In this document: positions 35,401-44,511 of the stretch, in pieces | Layout: every line of letters starts with the position of its first letter | Position numbering within the stretch: the first letter of the stretch is position 1 | Origin: Endobugula sp965225895 | GTDB lineage: Bacteria > Pseudomonadota > Gammaproteobacteria > Pseudomonadales > Cellvibrionaceae | Length of the DNA stretch: 64,000 bases | Reading direction: 5' to 3' | Assembly: GCA_965225895.1 (NCBI GenBank) | Contig: CBDDBR010000011.1 | Coordinates: 1,054,001 to 1,118,000 of the forward strand | Notes under the pieces: model-generated | The model's input: the letters and a program-made list of their open reading frames with translations, nothing else | Database searches by the model: none | Told to the model about the DNA's origin: nothing | Translations under genes and position numbers: made by a program

Positions 35401-37799
35401 GGTTGAACTATCAGGGATGGCGACAATGCGTTCACTGCCGCACAGGCAGCTTAGAAACCACATGAACTTGTGTTAGCACATCATCCTTGTAGTTCACTGC
35501 CGCACAGGCAGCTTAGAAATATAAATTATAGCGTTTAACCACAGTTAAATTGTTCACTGCCGCACAGGCAGCTTAGAAAACTTGCCGCAACTCCATCAAC
35601 TTGTAATACTTGTTCACTGCCGCACAGGCAGCTTAGAAATGTAATTTTCGATCTTTTCTTCATCTGACATTGTTCACTGCCGCACAGGCAGCTTAGAAAT
35701 ATTATTGAAGCTTTGAAATAGGAGTGTTTTAGTTCACTGCCGCACAGGCAGCTTAGAAAACAACTAAAGAAGTAAAGAATAAAAGAATTAAGTTCACTGC
35801 CGCACAGGCAGCTTAGAAAAGCCAAAGGTTACGAGGTGGGCGCCTGGAAACGTTCACTGCCGCACAGGCAGCTTAGAAATACTGGGGCGGCCAATGCTGC
35901 CCTAGATGGTGGTTCACTGCCGCACAGGCAGCTTAGAAATGCTTTGCCCATCATCGTATTTAACAACAAACGTTCACTGCCGCACAGGCAGCTTAGAAAG
36001 TTTTACGGTTGTCCACCTAGAGGCTTGTAACGTTCACTGCCGCACAGGCAGCTTAGAAAATGACGAATCAACATTACATATTAATCCAGAGGTTCACTGC
36101 CGCACAGGCAGCTTAGAAAACAGCTATGAACACTGCTAATTATCTTGTTATGTTCACTGCCGCACAGGCAGCTTAGAAATTGTTATGTGGCTAAAACTAT
36201 CTACTAAGTGGGTTCACTGCCGCACAGGCAGCTTAGAAATTTGGAGGGCGAAGAATATGACAACAACAAAAGTTCACTGCCGCACAGGCAGCTTAGAAAT
36301 ACAAGGCGATGTGTGCGCAAGAGATAGAGGGGTTCACTGCCGCACAGGCAGCTTAGAAATCATGAAAACATTACACTTGAAAGATCTTTTGGTTCACTGC
36401 CGCACAGGCAGCTTAGAAATTGAAATGCTTGGAGGATGGGATGCTTTCAATGTTCACTGCCGCACAGGCAGCTTAGAAAATCGAGTACATGAGAGCAGAG
36501 CCTGACTGGGTGTTCACTGCCGCACAGGCAGCTTAGAAAACCAAGGGGCGAGCTGTGCTATTGCACACCGAGTTCACTGCCGCACAGGCAGCTTAGAAAA
36601 ATAAGAGTTTCGCCAGCTACAACAGTAAAAAGTTCACTGCCGCACAGGCAGCTTAGAAAAACGAACGGTACACGTCATCATCAGATTGCCAGTTCACTGC
36701 CGCACAGGCAGCTTAGAAAACATACTACCATAAAAAGCATAAAAAAGCCCCGTTCACTGCCGCACAGGCAGCTTAGAAACCGAAGAATCCCCGCTAAGAT
36801 TAAATATTTCAGTTCACTGCCGCACAGGCAGCTTAGAAACAACCAAGGGTGAAAATGGTGCTGGAACTCGAGTTCACTGCCGCACAGGCAGCTTAGAAAT
36901 AATGATAGTTCACACGGGATGCAGGCAGAAAGTTCACTGCCGCACAGGCAGCTTAGAAAATCCAGCTCAAAAGCAAAAACCTTGCTATTTTGTTCACTGC
37001 CGCACAGGCAGCTTAGAAATTTCCAAATTTATGATGTTATTAGTCAGGCGCGTTCACTGCCGCACAGGCAGCTTAGAAATCTGTATTTTCAGGCAAAGAA
37101 TTTCCATCAGGGTTCACTGCCGCACAGGCAGCTTAGAAATATAAGGGAAAATCCGACAGCAGGAAATAAGCGTTCACTGCCGCACAGGCAGCTTAGAAAC
37201 CCAAATCAATGGTAGACCCAACCAAGGGTGAGTTCACTGCCGCACAGGCAGCTTAGAAATGCTGATTCGCGCCGAATGCCGCCATATTGTCGTTCACTGC
37301 CGCACAGGCAGCTTAGAAATGGGCGATTAATTAGCGCTTGCTGCCCCGTTCGTTCACTGCCGCACAGGCAGCTTAGAAAAATTATAGAAACGACGAAGGC
37401 CGTAGCTACGTGTTCACTGCCGCACAGGCAGCTTAGAAATTCCCGATCCTATCAAGCCCTCAATATCAGCAGTTCACTGCCGCACAGGCAGCTTAGAAAT
37501 TCATAATAGGGTCGAAGTCATCGCCGTACATGTTCACTGCCGCACAGGCAGCTTAGAAAGTATACTCAAATAGAATTAGCGGGCAATCAGCGTTCACTGC
37601 CGCACAGGCAGCTTAGAAAAATGCGTCACCGCAATCGGGTGAGTAACCATAGTTCACTGCCGCACAGGCAGCTTAGAAAGATATACCACTCAGGCAATTT
37701 ATCCATGTATTGTTCACTGCCGCACAGGCAGCTTAGAAAATCTTTAAGTGCGGGGTGGTAGTCGTACCCTAGTTCACTGCCGCACAGGCAGCTTACTAA
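32484..37799 (+). CRISPR. Type I-F CRISPR array: 89 repeats, 88 spacers
   Basis: The 28-bp repeat begins GTTCACTGCCG and ends GCAGCTTAGAAA, the I-F class repeat, with the Cas6f hairpin CTGCC-GCACA-GGCAG inside. Repeats start at 32484, 32544 and so on to 37772. All read the same by eye except the last, which ends TTACTAA instead of TTAGAAA and marks the leader-distal end. Spacers are 32 nt except six of 33 (numbers 11, 15, 16, 28, 35, 40) and one of 34 (number 50). Spacers 36 and 43 are identical. Two pairs (15/35 and 73/79) overlap like adjacent protospacers. Many small frames inside are repeat shadows. Confidence 0.99.
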
Positions 37800-37817
37800 C
37801 TATAGCTATAAAACAAA

Positions 37818-37901
37818 ACACTGTGAGTGAGATGCGAGATGCTTTTAGTGACCTAGGGGGGAAACATACTACAAAAGCGTCTCGCATCTCACTCACGGTG
37901 T
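37818..37901. repeat. Long hairpin between array and fliD
   Basis: Two arms of about 32 bases, left beginning ACAC(T)GTGAGTGAG and right ending CTCACTCAC(G)GTGT, pair with only a few mismatches around a roughly 21-base loop containing CCTAGGGGGG. It is non-coding and separates the last CRISPR repeat from the fliD stop (13 bp away). On the minus strand the stem is followed by GTGTTTTGTTTT, so it may terminate fliD transcription before it runs antisense into the array. The length of the stem also suits a MITE-like element or an insertion scar. Confidence 0.7.
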
Positions 37902-37914
37902 CTCGCTAGTCAGC

Positions 37915-40689
37915 TTAATTGCTATTATAAGCGTCTAACAAGCTTTCTAAGGTGCTTTCTAGAAAGGAGCTGCTATCTTGCAAGCTACGCACAATGGCTT
38001 CCATCGCGATAAATTGCGATGTTAATCGCTCTTGAAATGCTTCTATTCTTCGATCAAGACTGGATTGATCATCGTCCAAGTCTTCAATATTATCGTTTAA
38101 TGATTCTTCACGTAAACTAATCACACCGTTATTCGCCAAGAACTGTTCTATTAATTGTTCTAGCTGCCCGCCAAAGCCGCGCGAAAAATTCACCGTACCT
38201 GAGGTGGCATTTTCACCAATAATTAATCCTAAGCTTTCACCTGGTTCACCAAGTGCGGGTAATAGTACATTGCCTGTTCCAAAACCACTGACACCATCAA
38301 TCGTCCCCGCTACATTAATACCTGTGGTTGCCGTGCCCGCAGATAAACCAAGGTCTGCGGCACTGCCACCAATATCGGTAATACTGACTGTTGAACTAGA
38401 ACCAAATTGGCGTGACGCAATAGTAAAGCTGTCGTTATCCGAATCGTAAGTCACGTCCACTAAGGAGCCTGCGGCAATCAATACACTATCGGCATTAATT
38501 TTATTTTGTATTTCTAAAGCAACCGCCTCTTTATCGGCGTAGGTACCCGATGTAATACTAATGGTACCCGAAGTAGCGCCATTCACACTGACTGAAAAAT
38601 CATATTCACTCGCATTACCGCCTGTAGCCGACCCCTGCACCGCAGTACCCGTAGTGATGCCTAATGTAGCGGCCTCACTGCCTATGGCCGTTGCATTCGC
38701 AATGGTTGAACTCACGCCAGTGCTATCGGATGTGACAACAAAAGCAGAGCCATTATGCGTAACAGTCACGCTTGCGCCTGCCCCAGTTAAATTTGCATCG
38801 GCATTGATTTGAGTCGTTAGGTGCGTTGCCAAATCATCGAAACTGGCATAGGTATCAGGGGTAATACTAATTGTGCCCGATGTGGTGCCATCTACATCAA
38901 TCGTAAAGTCATAATCGTTTGCACCACCTGTACCGCCTACCCCACTGCTGGCACTAATACCTAATTCAGCGGCATTGGCACCCAAGCTAGAAAAAGCAAT
39001 AGATGAGTTGGCTCCCGTTGTTGGAGATGTAAATACAAAATGGTCGGTATCATATGTTACGGTCACACCGCTAATATTTGCATCATTATTAATGGCGGTT
39101 TGTAGACCCGCAGCTAACGCCGCGTGATCGGTAAAATTACTAGCCGCTAAACTAATGGCTGCGGCCGAACTCACACCATCAACAGTAATCGAAAATTCGT
39201 AGGCCGAAGATCCCCCAGTTAAATCAAGAGGCTCTGTTGCCGTAGCCGCCACTGCACTAAAACTACCTGATGTGGCTACAAAATCACTGAGTGTTGCTGT
39301 AGCTGGCGCCCCCGTAAGTTCTGCACTGGTAGATACTGCCACAGCGAGTTCCGCAAGAATATCGTCGGCACTATCTGCACCCACTAAAACACCTTTCGTT
39401 GGCGGCTGAGTAATGACCACATCATATTGGCCTGCCACTGTATTTGCGCCAGTACTATTCACGGTAATTTGATCTGTCGATGATTGAGTAACGGGGATAA
39501 ATAAATTTTTAAATAAATCGTAATTGTTATTTATTGCATCCGAAAAATCATCTTCATTAATCGATAACGTACCATCTAACTCTGTGCGAATACCTATATT
39601 CGTAAGCGAAGTAAATGTACTATCCAAGCCCGTTACTGTACCCACTAATAATTGACGAATTTGTCCTGGTATACTTTTCGCTAAAGAGTCATTGGCTAAA
39701 CTTCCAAAAGTTTCTGTCTCTTCGTTGAATCCTGTAATAGGTTCTAGCGCATCTAAGAATGTATTGTAAGCCGCAAAAAAATCACGCACAGCGCTTTCAC
39801 CTGCCGACTTATCTTCTTCGATGGATACATTAATAACAGCGTTATCTTCCGTTTCACCCGCTAACCTAAATTCAAACCCGTTAATCACATCATCAATTGT
39901 ATTGGTGCTACGTGATACCTCTAAGCCATTCACGGTTAACTCAGCGTCTTGGCCAATTTGATTTTGATTGAGTTGAAATGCGGATGTATTAAAAGCAAAA
40001 CGCGAGAGATCTGCGTTATCGGTATTGGTGGCACTACCACCACTTTCTGCCACGGTAATTTGTAATTGATTATTCAAACCTGATGCTGCACGTGTTACCA
40101 AGCGATGGCCTGTACCGTCATTCACAATACTAGCCTGCACACCAAAATCAGCTTCGTTAATGGCTGCAGCTAACCCCGTAAGGGTATTATTGGTCGCATC
40201 AATGGTAATCGTTTGTGCAGCTAATTCTGTATTGGCTGTAAACGTACTTGGGTTTGCTGGTGGTGCCACTGCATCCCATGCACCAAACGTAAATGTTAAT
40301 GTGCCTTCACCCACGGTATCGCTGGGATCAGAAAATACAGCACTGCTAGATAACGATTGTGCCTGAGCTAATTGATCAATGGTAAATGTATAATCACCTG
40401 CTTGCGCCTCAGGGTCTAAAGCGGCAGGAATAAAAGCGGTGCTGTCTGTAAAAGAAGCCGATTTACTATTAAATGTGCTCTCATTACCCAGTGTTTCTGC
40501 TGCACTTTGTAATGTGGATAGTGCGCTACTTAGTAGCCCAAAATCCGAAATTTGTGTTTCGGCTATTTCTCGTTTTGAGTCTATACGCTCTTGCGGTGCG
40601 GCTCTTTCAACGTCTACTAAGGAACTCACTAATGCCGTGGTATCAATACCTGACCCTGCACCCAGCGCGTTCACAATATTTTGAGACAT
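37915..40689 (-). CDS. fliD: Filament cap protein FliD, enlarged
   Basis: Caps the growing filament and helps flagellin fold there. The ends are canonical: SQNIVNALGAGSGIDTTALVSSLVDVERAAPQ at the N-terminus, and a coiled-coil tail (LREESLNDNIEDLDDDQSSLDRRIEAFQERLTSQFIAMEAIV) at about 860-900. At 924 residues it is about twice the usual 450-480. The extra length is mostly three tandem modules of about 100 residues starting with Y-[DE]-F-[ST] near residues 495, 592 and 693, similar to Flagellin_IN motifs; one resembles a FlgE segment at DNA level. GAGG precedes ATG. A terminator separates it from flaG, so it likely has its own promoter. Confidence 0.93.
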   Translation of the reverse strand: MSQNIVNALGAGSGIDTTALVSSLVDVERAAPQERIDSKREIAETQISDFGLLSSALSTLQSAAETLGNESTFNSKSASFTDSTAFIPAALDPEAQAGDYTFTIDQLAQAQSLSSSAVFSDPSDTVGEGTLTFTFGAWDAVAPPANPSTFTANTELAAQTITIDATNNTLTGLAAAINEADFGVQASIVNDGTGHRLVTRAASGLNNQLQITVAESGGSATNTDNADLSRFAFNTSAFQLNQNQIGQDAELTVNGLEVSRSTNTIDDVINGFEFRLAGETEDNAVINVSIEEDKSAGESAVRDFFAAYNTFLDALEPITGFNEETETFGSLANDSLAKSIPGQIRQLLVGTVTGLDSTFTSLTNIGIRTELDGTLSINEDDFSDAINNNYDLFKNLFIPVTQSSTDQITVNSTGANTVAGQYDVVITQPPTKGVLVGADSADDILAELAVAVSTSAELTGAPATATLSDFVATSGSFSAVAATATEPLDLTGGSSAYEFSITVDGVSSAAAISLAASNFTDHAALAAGLQTAINNDANISGVTVTYDTDHFVFTSPTTGANSSIAFSSLGANAAELGISASSGVGGTGGANDYDFTIDVDGTTSGTISITPDTYASFDDLATHLTTQINADANLTGAGASVTVTHNGSAFVVTSDSTGVSSTIANATAIGSEAATLGITTGTAVQGSATGGNASEYDFSVSVNGATSGTISITSGTYADKEAVALEIQNKINADSVLIAAGSLVDVTYDSDNDSFTIASRQFGSSSTVSITDIGGSAADLGLSAGTATTGINVAGTIDGVSGFGTGNVLLPALGEPGESLGLIIGENATSGTVNFSRGFGGQLEQLIEQFLANNGVISLREESLNDNIEDLDDDQSSLDRRIEAFQERLTSQFIAMEAIVRSLQDSSSFLESTLESLLDAYNSN

Positions 40690-40797
40690 ATTAACCTCTA
40701 TCTAAAAAGCCGTGTAATTTCATGTTCGCTGTCGCTTTTTAATAGACGACAGCAGAGTTCTAAAAATCGTTTTAAAAAAATAGCTCTAAAAAGTTCT

Positions 40798-40838
40798 AAA
40801 AAAATAAAAGGCACATAAATCATTTATGCACCTTTCAT
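40798..40838 (-). terminator. Terminator after flaG
   Basis: On the minus strand AAAGGTGCATAAA and TTTATGTGCCTTT pair around a 3-base loop (TGA), followed by a T-rich run into TTTTATTTTTTT. This is a strong intrinsic terminator 50-90 bp past the flaG stop, isolating fliD transcription from flaG and the flagellins. Confidence 0.85.
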
Positions 40839-40890
40839 TTGTTTCTTATTGTATGACTTGCGTATTAAGCCTCATGCTTATCACAATGTA

Positions 40891-41268
40891 TCATCCATGC
40901 GCATCAAACAAATGAATTGGCTGATTATCCTTCAAGTTTTGTGCCAAACTCAAAAATATATCCTCTGGTATTTGACGAATCAATTCACCAGATTCTTTAT
41001 CCCTAACACGTATCACTGTTAGGCCTGAGTCTTCGTCGACACTGAAGTGAAGATCACGTTGAACCGATTGAACATAGTCATTAATTTCTGTAACCGCTTG
41101 TTCAATATCGGTCGCTTTTGGTGTGTCCGCGACTTCTTTGTTTTCCTTAACTGGCAATTCTTTTCCGCTAGATGGCAAAACACTTGCCTCATCAGGACGA
41201 TGTGATGAAGCAGCACTGGCAACCTTAGGAACTACTGGGGTTACTTGTGTGGGTCTTACTTCATTCAT
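40891..41268 (-). CDS. flaG: FlaG-family flagellar protein
   Basis: A 125-residue FlaG protein, which in polar-flagellate bacteria influences filament length or stability. The N-terminal half is disordered and Pro/Lys/Glu-rich. The C-terminal half has the FlaG fold: VTEINDYVQSVQRDLHFSVDEDSGLTVIRVRDKESGELIRQIPED at about 67-111. It sits between flagellin 1 and fliD as in Pseudomonas and Vibrio. GAGGTAATGAAAC ATG gives a usable ribosome-binding site. Confidence 0.92.
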   Translation of the reverse strand: MNEVRPTQVTPVVPKVASAASSHRPDEASVLPSSGKELPVKENKEVADTPKATDIEQAVTEINDYVQSVQRDLHFSVDEDSGLTVIRVRDKESGELIRQIPEDIFLSLAQNLKDNQPIHLFDAHG

Positions 41269-41289
41269 GTTTCATTACCTCGTACCACT

Positions 41290-41327
41290 TTGATAGGCTA
41301 CTTTCGTGATGACAAGTAGCCTATCAA
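41290..41327 (-). terminator. Stem-loop between flagellin 1 and flaG
   Basis: Perfect 13-bp arms (TTGATAGGCTACT and its complement) flank a 12-base loop 28 bp past the flagellin 1 stop. No T run follows, so it may protect the abundant flagellin mRNA from 3' decay or partly reduce flaG expression rather than fully terminate. Confidence 0.65.
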
Positions 41328-41355
41328 GACTACTGCACCCTTAATTCATCATTGA

Positions 41356-44151
41356 TTAGTTAAGGAGTGATAATACTTGCTGAGGACGAGCATTCGCCTG
41401 CGCTAAGATAGCCTGCGATGCTTGCTGTAGTACCTGTGAACGACTTAAGGCCGCTGTTTCTGCCGCGAAATCGGCATCTACAATTCGCGATCTAGCCGCA
41501 GAACTATTCTCAGATACGTTAGCCAAGTTAGCGACCGTAAAGTCTAAGCGGTTATTAATCGCACCTAACTCTGAACGCGTGGAGTTAATGGTTTCTAAGG
41601 CAACATCTACCGATTCAATCGCTGCTTGCGCACCTGCGGCTGTCGCCACACTAATGTTCGATAGTGATGAACCCGTCACTGTTGCGCCTAGGTCTGTATT
41701 AAGATCTTTAAGACCTGTTGCCGTGGCACCGTTACCTGTTAACTCAACAGAAATTGGCGCTCCTTCAGTAACAGACTTAAGTTCTATCGACGCATTAATT
41801 GTTTGTGTATCCAACACACCTTCTGTTGCATCCGTATCAACAAAGTTAATACCCAGTACAGCACCTGTAGCAACACCGTTAGTCTGACCAACACCCAATG
41901 TAATACTCGAATTACTCTCTAATTTAATTTCACCATTTTCATCGAGAGCCGCTGTTACACCTGTTGATGCTTGCGCCGCATTAATTGTAGTAACCGCTGC
42001 ATCAATATCATCAACATCGATACCTGATACTTCAACACCATTAATATTGAGAGAGCCATTAGCACCTGTAATAGCTGTACTATGAGTACCTGCTATTAAC
42101 GTACCGCCACTATCTAATTGGCTAACAAAACCCGTACCATTAGCATCATCTGCTAAATCAAATGGGTTGTCTGATGAGAAATGTAATCTATCAGAATCAT
42201 CAACATAAGCGGTTACACCATGAGTGGCTGTTCCATCATTAACAATATCTGCAACTTCAGTTGCTGTAATTAACCCATCGCTTTGTGCAGCGGCTAAATC
42301 AACATCAACACCATTAATCTCAAAGCCAGCAGCCGAGCTAGTGATTGTACCTGTACCACCGTTAAGACCTTCAATATCTAAGCCTAAAGCTGCGTTCAAG
42401 TCACCCGCTGTTTCTGTGTTTGTCGCCGCACTTAATGTAAATGTACCTGTATTTGATACCGTATCTCTAAATGCTAATCGGCTACTATCATCAAGATACG
42501 CTTCAACATTATTGCCTGCTAATTCAGCATTGATTGCTGACACTAAACCTGCGGCATCCGTCGTATCTGTATCTAAATCAACAACCGTGGCATTACCATC
42601 ACCATCAGTCACGGTAAATTCAGTACCTGTTGTTGAGAAATCAAATACTGAAGGGGCTGCCGAGCCATGTAACTCAGAAAATGACGTTGATGGAGAAGCA
42701 AAGGCACTGGTGGCTGTCACTTCTACAGGATTAATATCACCATCGTATGAATAGGATTGTGCAGCTGTAGCTGTTGCCACGACTCCTGTTTCTGATGTCA
42801 CATCATTGATGTTATCGATTTTTGCCTGAAGGCTATCAGAACCTGTTGTTGCGGCAATTGATACACCATTAATAACCACATCACCTGCGGCAATATCTAA
42901 ATCTTGATTCGTTGAACTTAAAGCTTCACCCGTTACTTGTCCCGAGCTTGTTTCACGGAAGCCTAAATTCGCTAAATCAGCATCCGTACCGTTAGCACCT
43001 TTCGCAATACTAATATCAGAACCATCGTCCGAGGTTAGTGCTATATGGCCAGTGAATAAAGCAGCCTCATCTGCAGCCGCAGCAAATTCAGTTGAATCCG
43101 ATGGTGTTTGGCCGCCTTGATCTGTTGTGTCTGTTGCACTAATACCCAATACACTCGCCAGTGTATCTGTGCCTGACCCAGCGTTATCAAAACTTAAACC
43201 AATACCAGCACCTGTATCATTGCTTAATACTAACTGACCATTATCATCGACACTGGCATCCACTAAACCGTTTGTTTTAACATTTATTTCACTGACTAAA
43301 TCCGCTAAATCATCTGTACCAGAAAAAGTAAAATCTGTTTGCGAATTATCTGTTGCATTAAATACCGATAACGTTAATGTATCACCCGCATCAATTGTAC
43401 CTGTACCAACAGTGCCAGCCTGCACTACGTTATAACCTGATGCGCTAACTCCATCGATGTTGTTATTTACATCGTCAATAAGGTCTTGTAGACGATCAGT
43501 AGAACCATCAAATGCTGATAAACCTTGACCATTAATTAACACATCATCTTCACCGATTGTAATTGCTGTATTATCTGTCGCATTCAATGCTGTTAGATCA
43601 GAAATTGCGTCACCCGACAAATCAGAAGATGTAGAGCCCAAACCTAAACTCGACGAATTAACCGCTGCAATTTCAAATGAAATGGTTTGCCCTGCTTCTG
43701 AACCTACTTGTAAATCAATTTGGCCTTGTGAACCATCCAAAATATTTTGGCCGTTAAAGCTAGTGGTTTCAGAAATTCTATCTAATTCAGACACTAGTTG
43801 TTGCACTTCCGCATCCAGTGTTGAACGATCTGAATCGGAATAGATACCATTCGATGACTGTACCGATAGTTCACGAATACGCTGTAAAATATTCGTTGAT
43901 TCGTCTAACGCACCTTCAGCCGTTTGAATCAACGAAATACCATCATTCGCATTTCTTACTGCCTGATCTAGACCTCGGATTTGCGAGGTTAAACGGTTAG
44001 AAATAGACAAGCCTGCCGCATCATCTGCTGCAGAGTTAATTCTTTTACCTGATGAAAGACGTTCGCTCGCTTGATCTAAACCTGCCCCAGCACTGGTCAA
44101 CTGACGCTGAGCATTCAATGACGCAATATTACTGTTAATAACTAAAGCCAT
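41356..44151 (-). CDS. fliC: Flagellin 1, giant
   Basis: Main filament protein, 931 residues against a common 280-550. The D0/D1 N-terminus is standard (ALVINSNIASLNAQRQLTSAGAGLDQASERLSSGKRINSAADDAAGL, then GLDQAVRNANDGISLIQTAEGALDESTNILQRIREL). The C-terminal D1/D0 is INSTRSELGAINNRLDFTVANLANVSENSSAARSRIVDADFA, ending in ANARPQQVLSLLN. Between about residues 190 and 840 lies a large surface region with several Flagellin_IN-like modules (INGVxV ... AYxDDSxRLxF). A sigma-28-type promoter lies upstream (44239-44265) and AGGAGG precedes ATG. It shares a nearly identical middle region with flagellin 2. Confidence 0.96.
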   Translation of the reverse strand: MALVINSNIASLNAQRQLTSAGAGLDQASERLSSGKRINSAADDAAGLSISNRLTSQIRGLDQAVRNANDGISLIQTAEGALDESTNILQRIRELSVQSSNGIYSDSDRSTLDAEVQQLVSELDRISETTSFNGQNILDGSQGQIDLQVGSEAGQTISFEIAAVNSSSLGLGSTSSDLSGDAISDLTALNATDNTAITIGEDDVLINGQGLSAFDGSTDRLQDLIDDVNNNIDGVSASGYNVVQAGTVGTGTIDAGDTLTLSVFNATDNSQTDFTFSGTDDLADLVSEINVKTNGLVDASVDDNGQLVLSNDTGAGIGLSFDNAGSGTDTLASVLGISATDTTDQGGQTPSDSTEFAAAADEAALFTGHIALTSDDGSDISIAKGANGTDADLANLGFRETSSGQVTGEALSSTNQDLDIAAGDVVINGVSIAATTGSDSLQAKIDNINDVTSETGVVATATAAQSYSYDGDINPVEVTATSAFASPSTSFSELHGSAAPSVFDFSTTGTEFTVTDGDGNATVVDLDTDTTDAAGLVSAINAELAGNNVEAYLDDSSRLAFRDTVSNTGTFTLSAATNTETAGDLNAALGLDIEGLNGGTGTITSSAAGFEINGVDVDLAAAQSDGLITATEVADIVNDGTATHGVTAYVDDSDRLHFSSDNPFDLADDANGTGFVSQLDSGGTLIAGTHSTAITGANGSLNINGVEVSGIDVDDIDAAVTTINAAQASTGVTAALDENGEIKLESNSSITLGVGQTNGVATGAVLGINFVDTDATEGVLDTQTINASIELKSVTEGAPISVELTGNGATATGLKDLNTDLGATVTGSSLSNISVATAAGAQAAIESVDVALETINSTRSELGAINNRLDFTVANLANVSENSSAARSRIVDADFAAETAALSRSQVLQQASQAILAQANARPQQVLSLLN

Positions 44152-44511
44152 GATGGCCTCCTACTTTGTTGGTAAATGCCAACCATTGGGCTGACTAACT
44201 GGCGACTCCAGAAACAAATTTCTAATGTCTTACTCCGCTTATCGACGCATAAAGCATTCACTTTAATACTTATTTATTAACAAAAATTAAGGGCAATAAT
44301 CTCACAAACAAGCTAAGCCATTGTTTATAAATAACTTTTTATTTTATGTGACGAAGAATTGACGTTTTTTATGTCATCCTTGAATGGATACATAAAAATT
44401 TTAGGAAAAGAATTCTAAGAACGGAAAAGAAAATACCTCATGCTAATAATGCGCAGCTATCAATTATATAGCTGCATCATTAACCTGAGGTATATGAGAA
44501 AGAAAAAGGTA
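44152..44511 (-). promoter_or_regulatory. Inter-flagellin region with terminator and promoter
   Basis: This 360-bp gap holds no gene. Next to the flagellin 2 stop (about 44422-44494) a long stem forms on the minus strand: ATACCTCA...GCAGCTAT / ATAGCTGC...TGAGGTAT, followed by TTTTCTTTT, which is a good terminator. The flagellin 1 sigma-28 promoter follows at 44239-44265. The rest is AT-rich leader. Confidence 0.8.
44239..44265 (-). promoter_or_regulatory. Sigma-28 (FliA) promoter of flagellin 1
   Basis: Minus strand: TAAAGTGA (44265-44258), 11 bases, GTCGATAA (44246-44239). The FliA consensus is TAAAGTTT-N11-GCCGATAA, so 13 of 16 positions agree with exact spacing. The predicted transcript start is about 80 bases before the flagellin ATG. 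Confidence 0.85.

Noticed and set aside
36120..36211. Seven-base overlap TTGTTAT between neighbouring spacers 61 and 62
   Set aside because: Too short to exclude chance among 88 spacers, and the preceding bases are TC, not CC.
32447..37506. Numerous open frames with repeated SLPHRQLR, VHCRTGSLE or FLSCLCGSE peptides
   Set aside because: They are translations of the CRISPR repeat in different frames; the 60-bp period and variable spacers explain them fully.
37818..37901. Long hairpin considered as a tracrRNA or small RNA gene
   Set aside because: Type I-F needs no tracrRNA, the arms do not pair with the repeat, and no promoter is evident.
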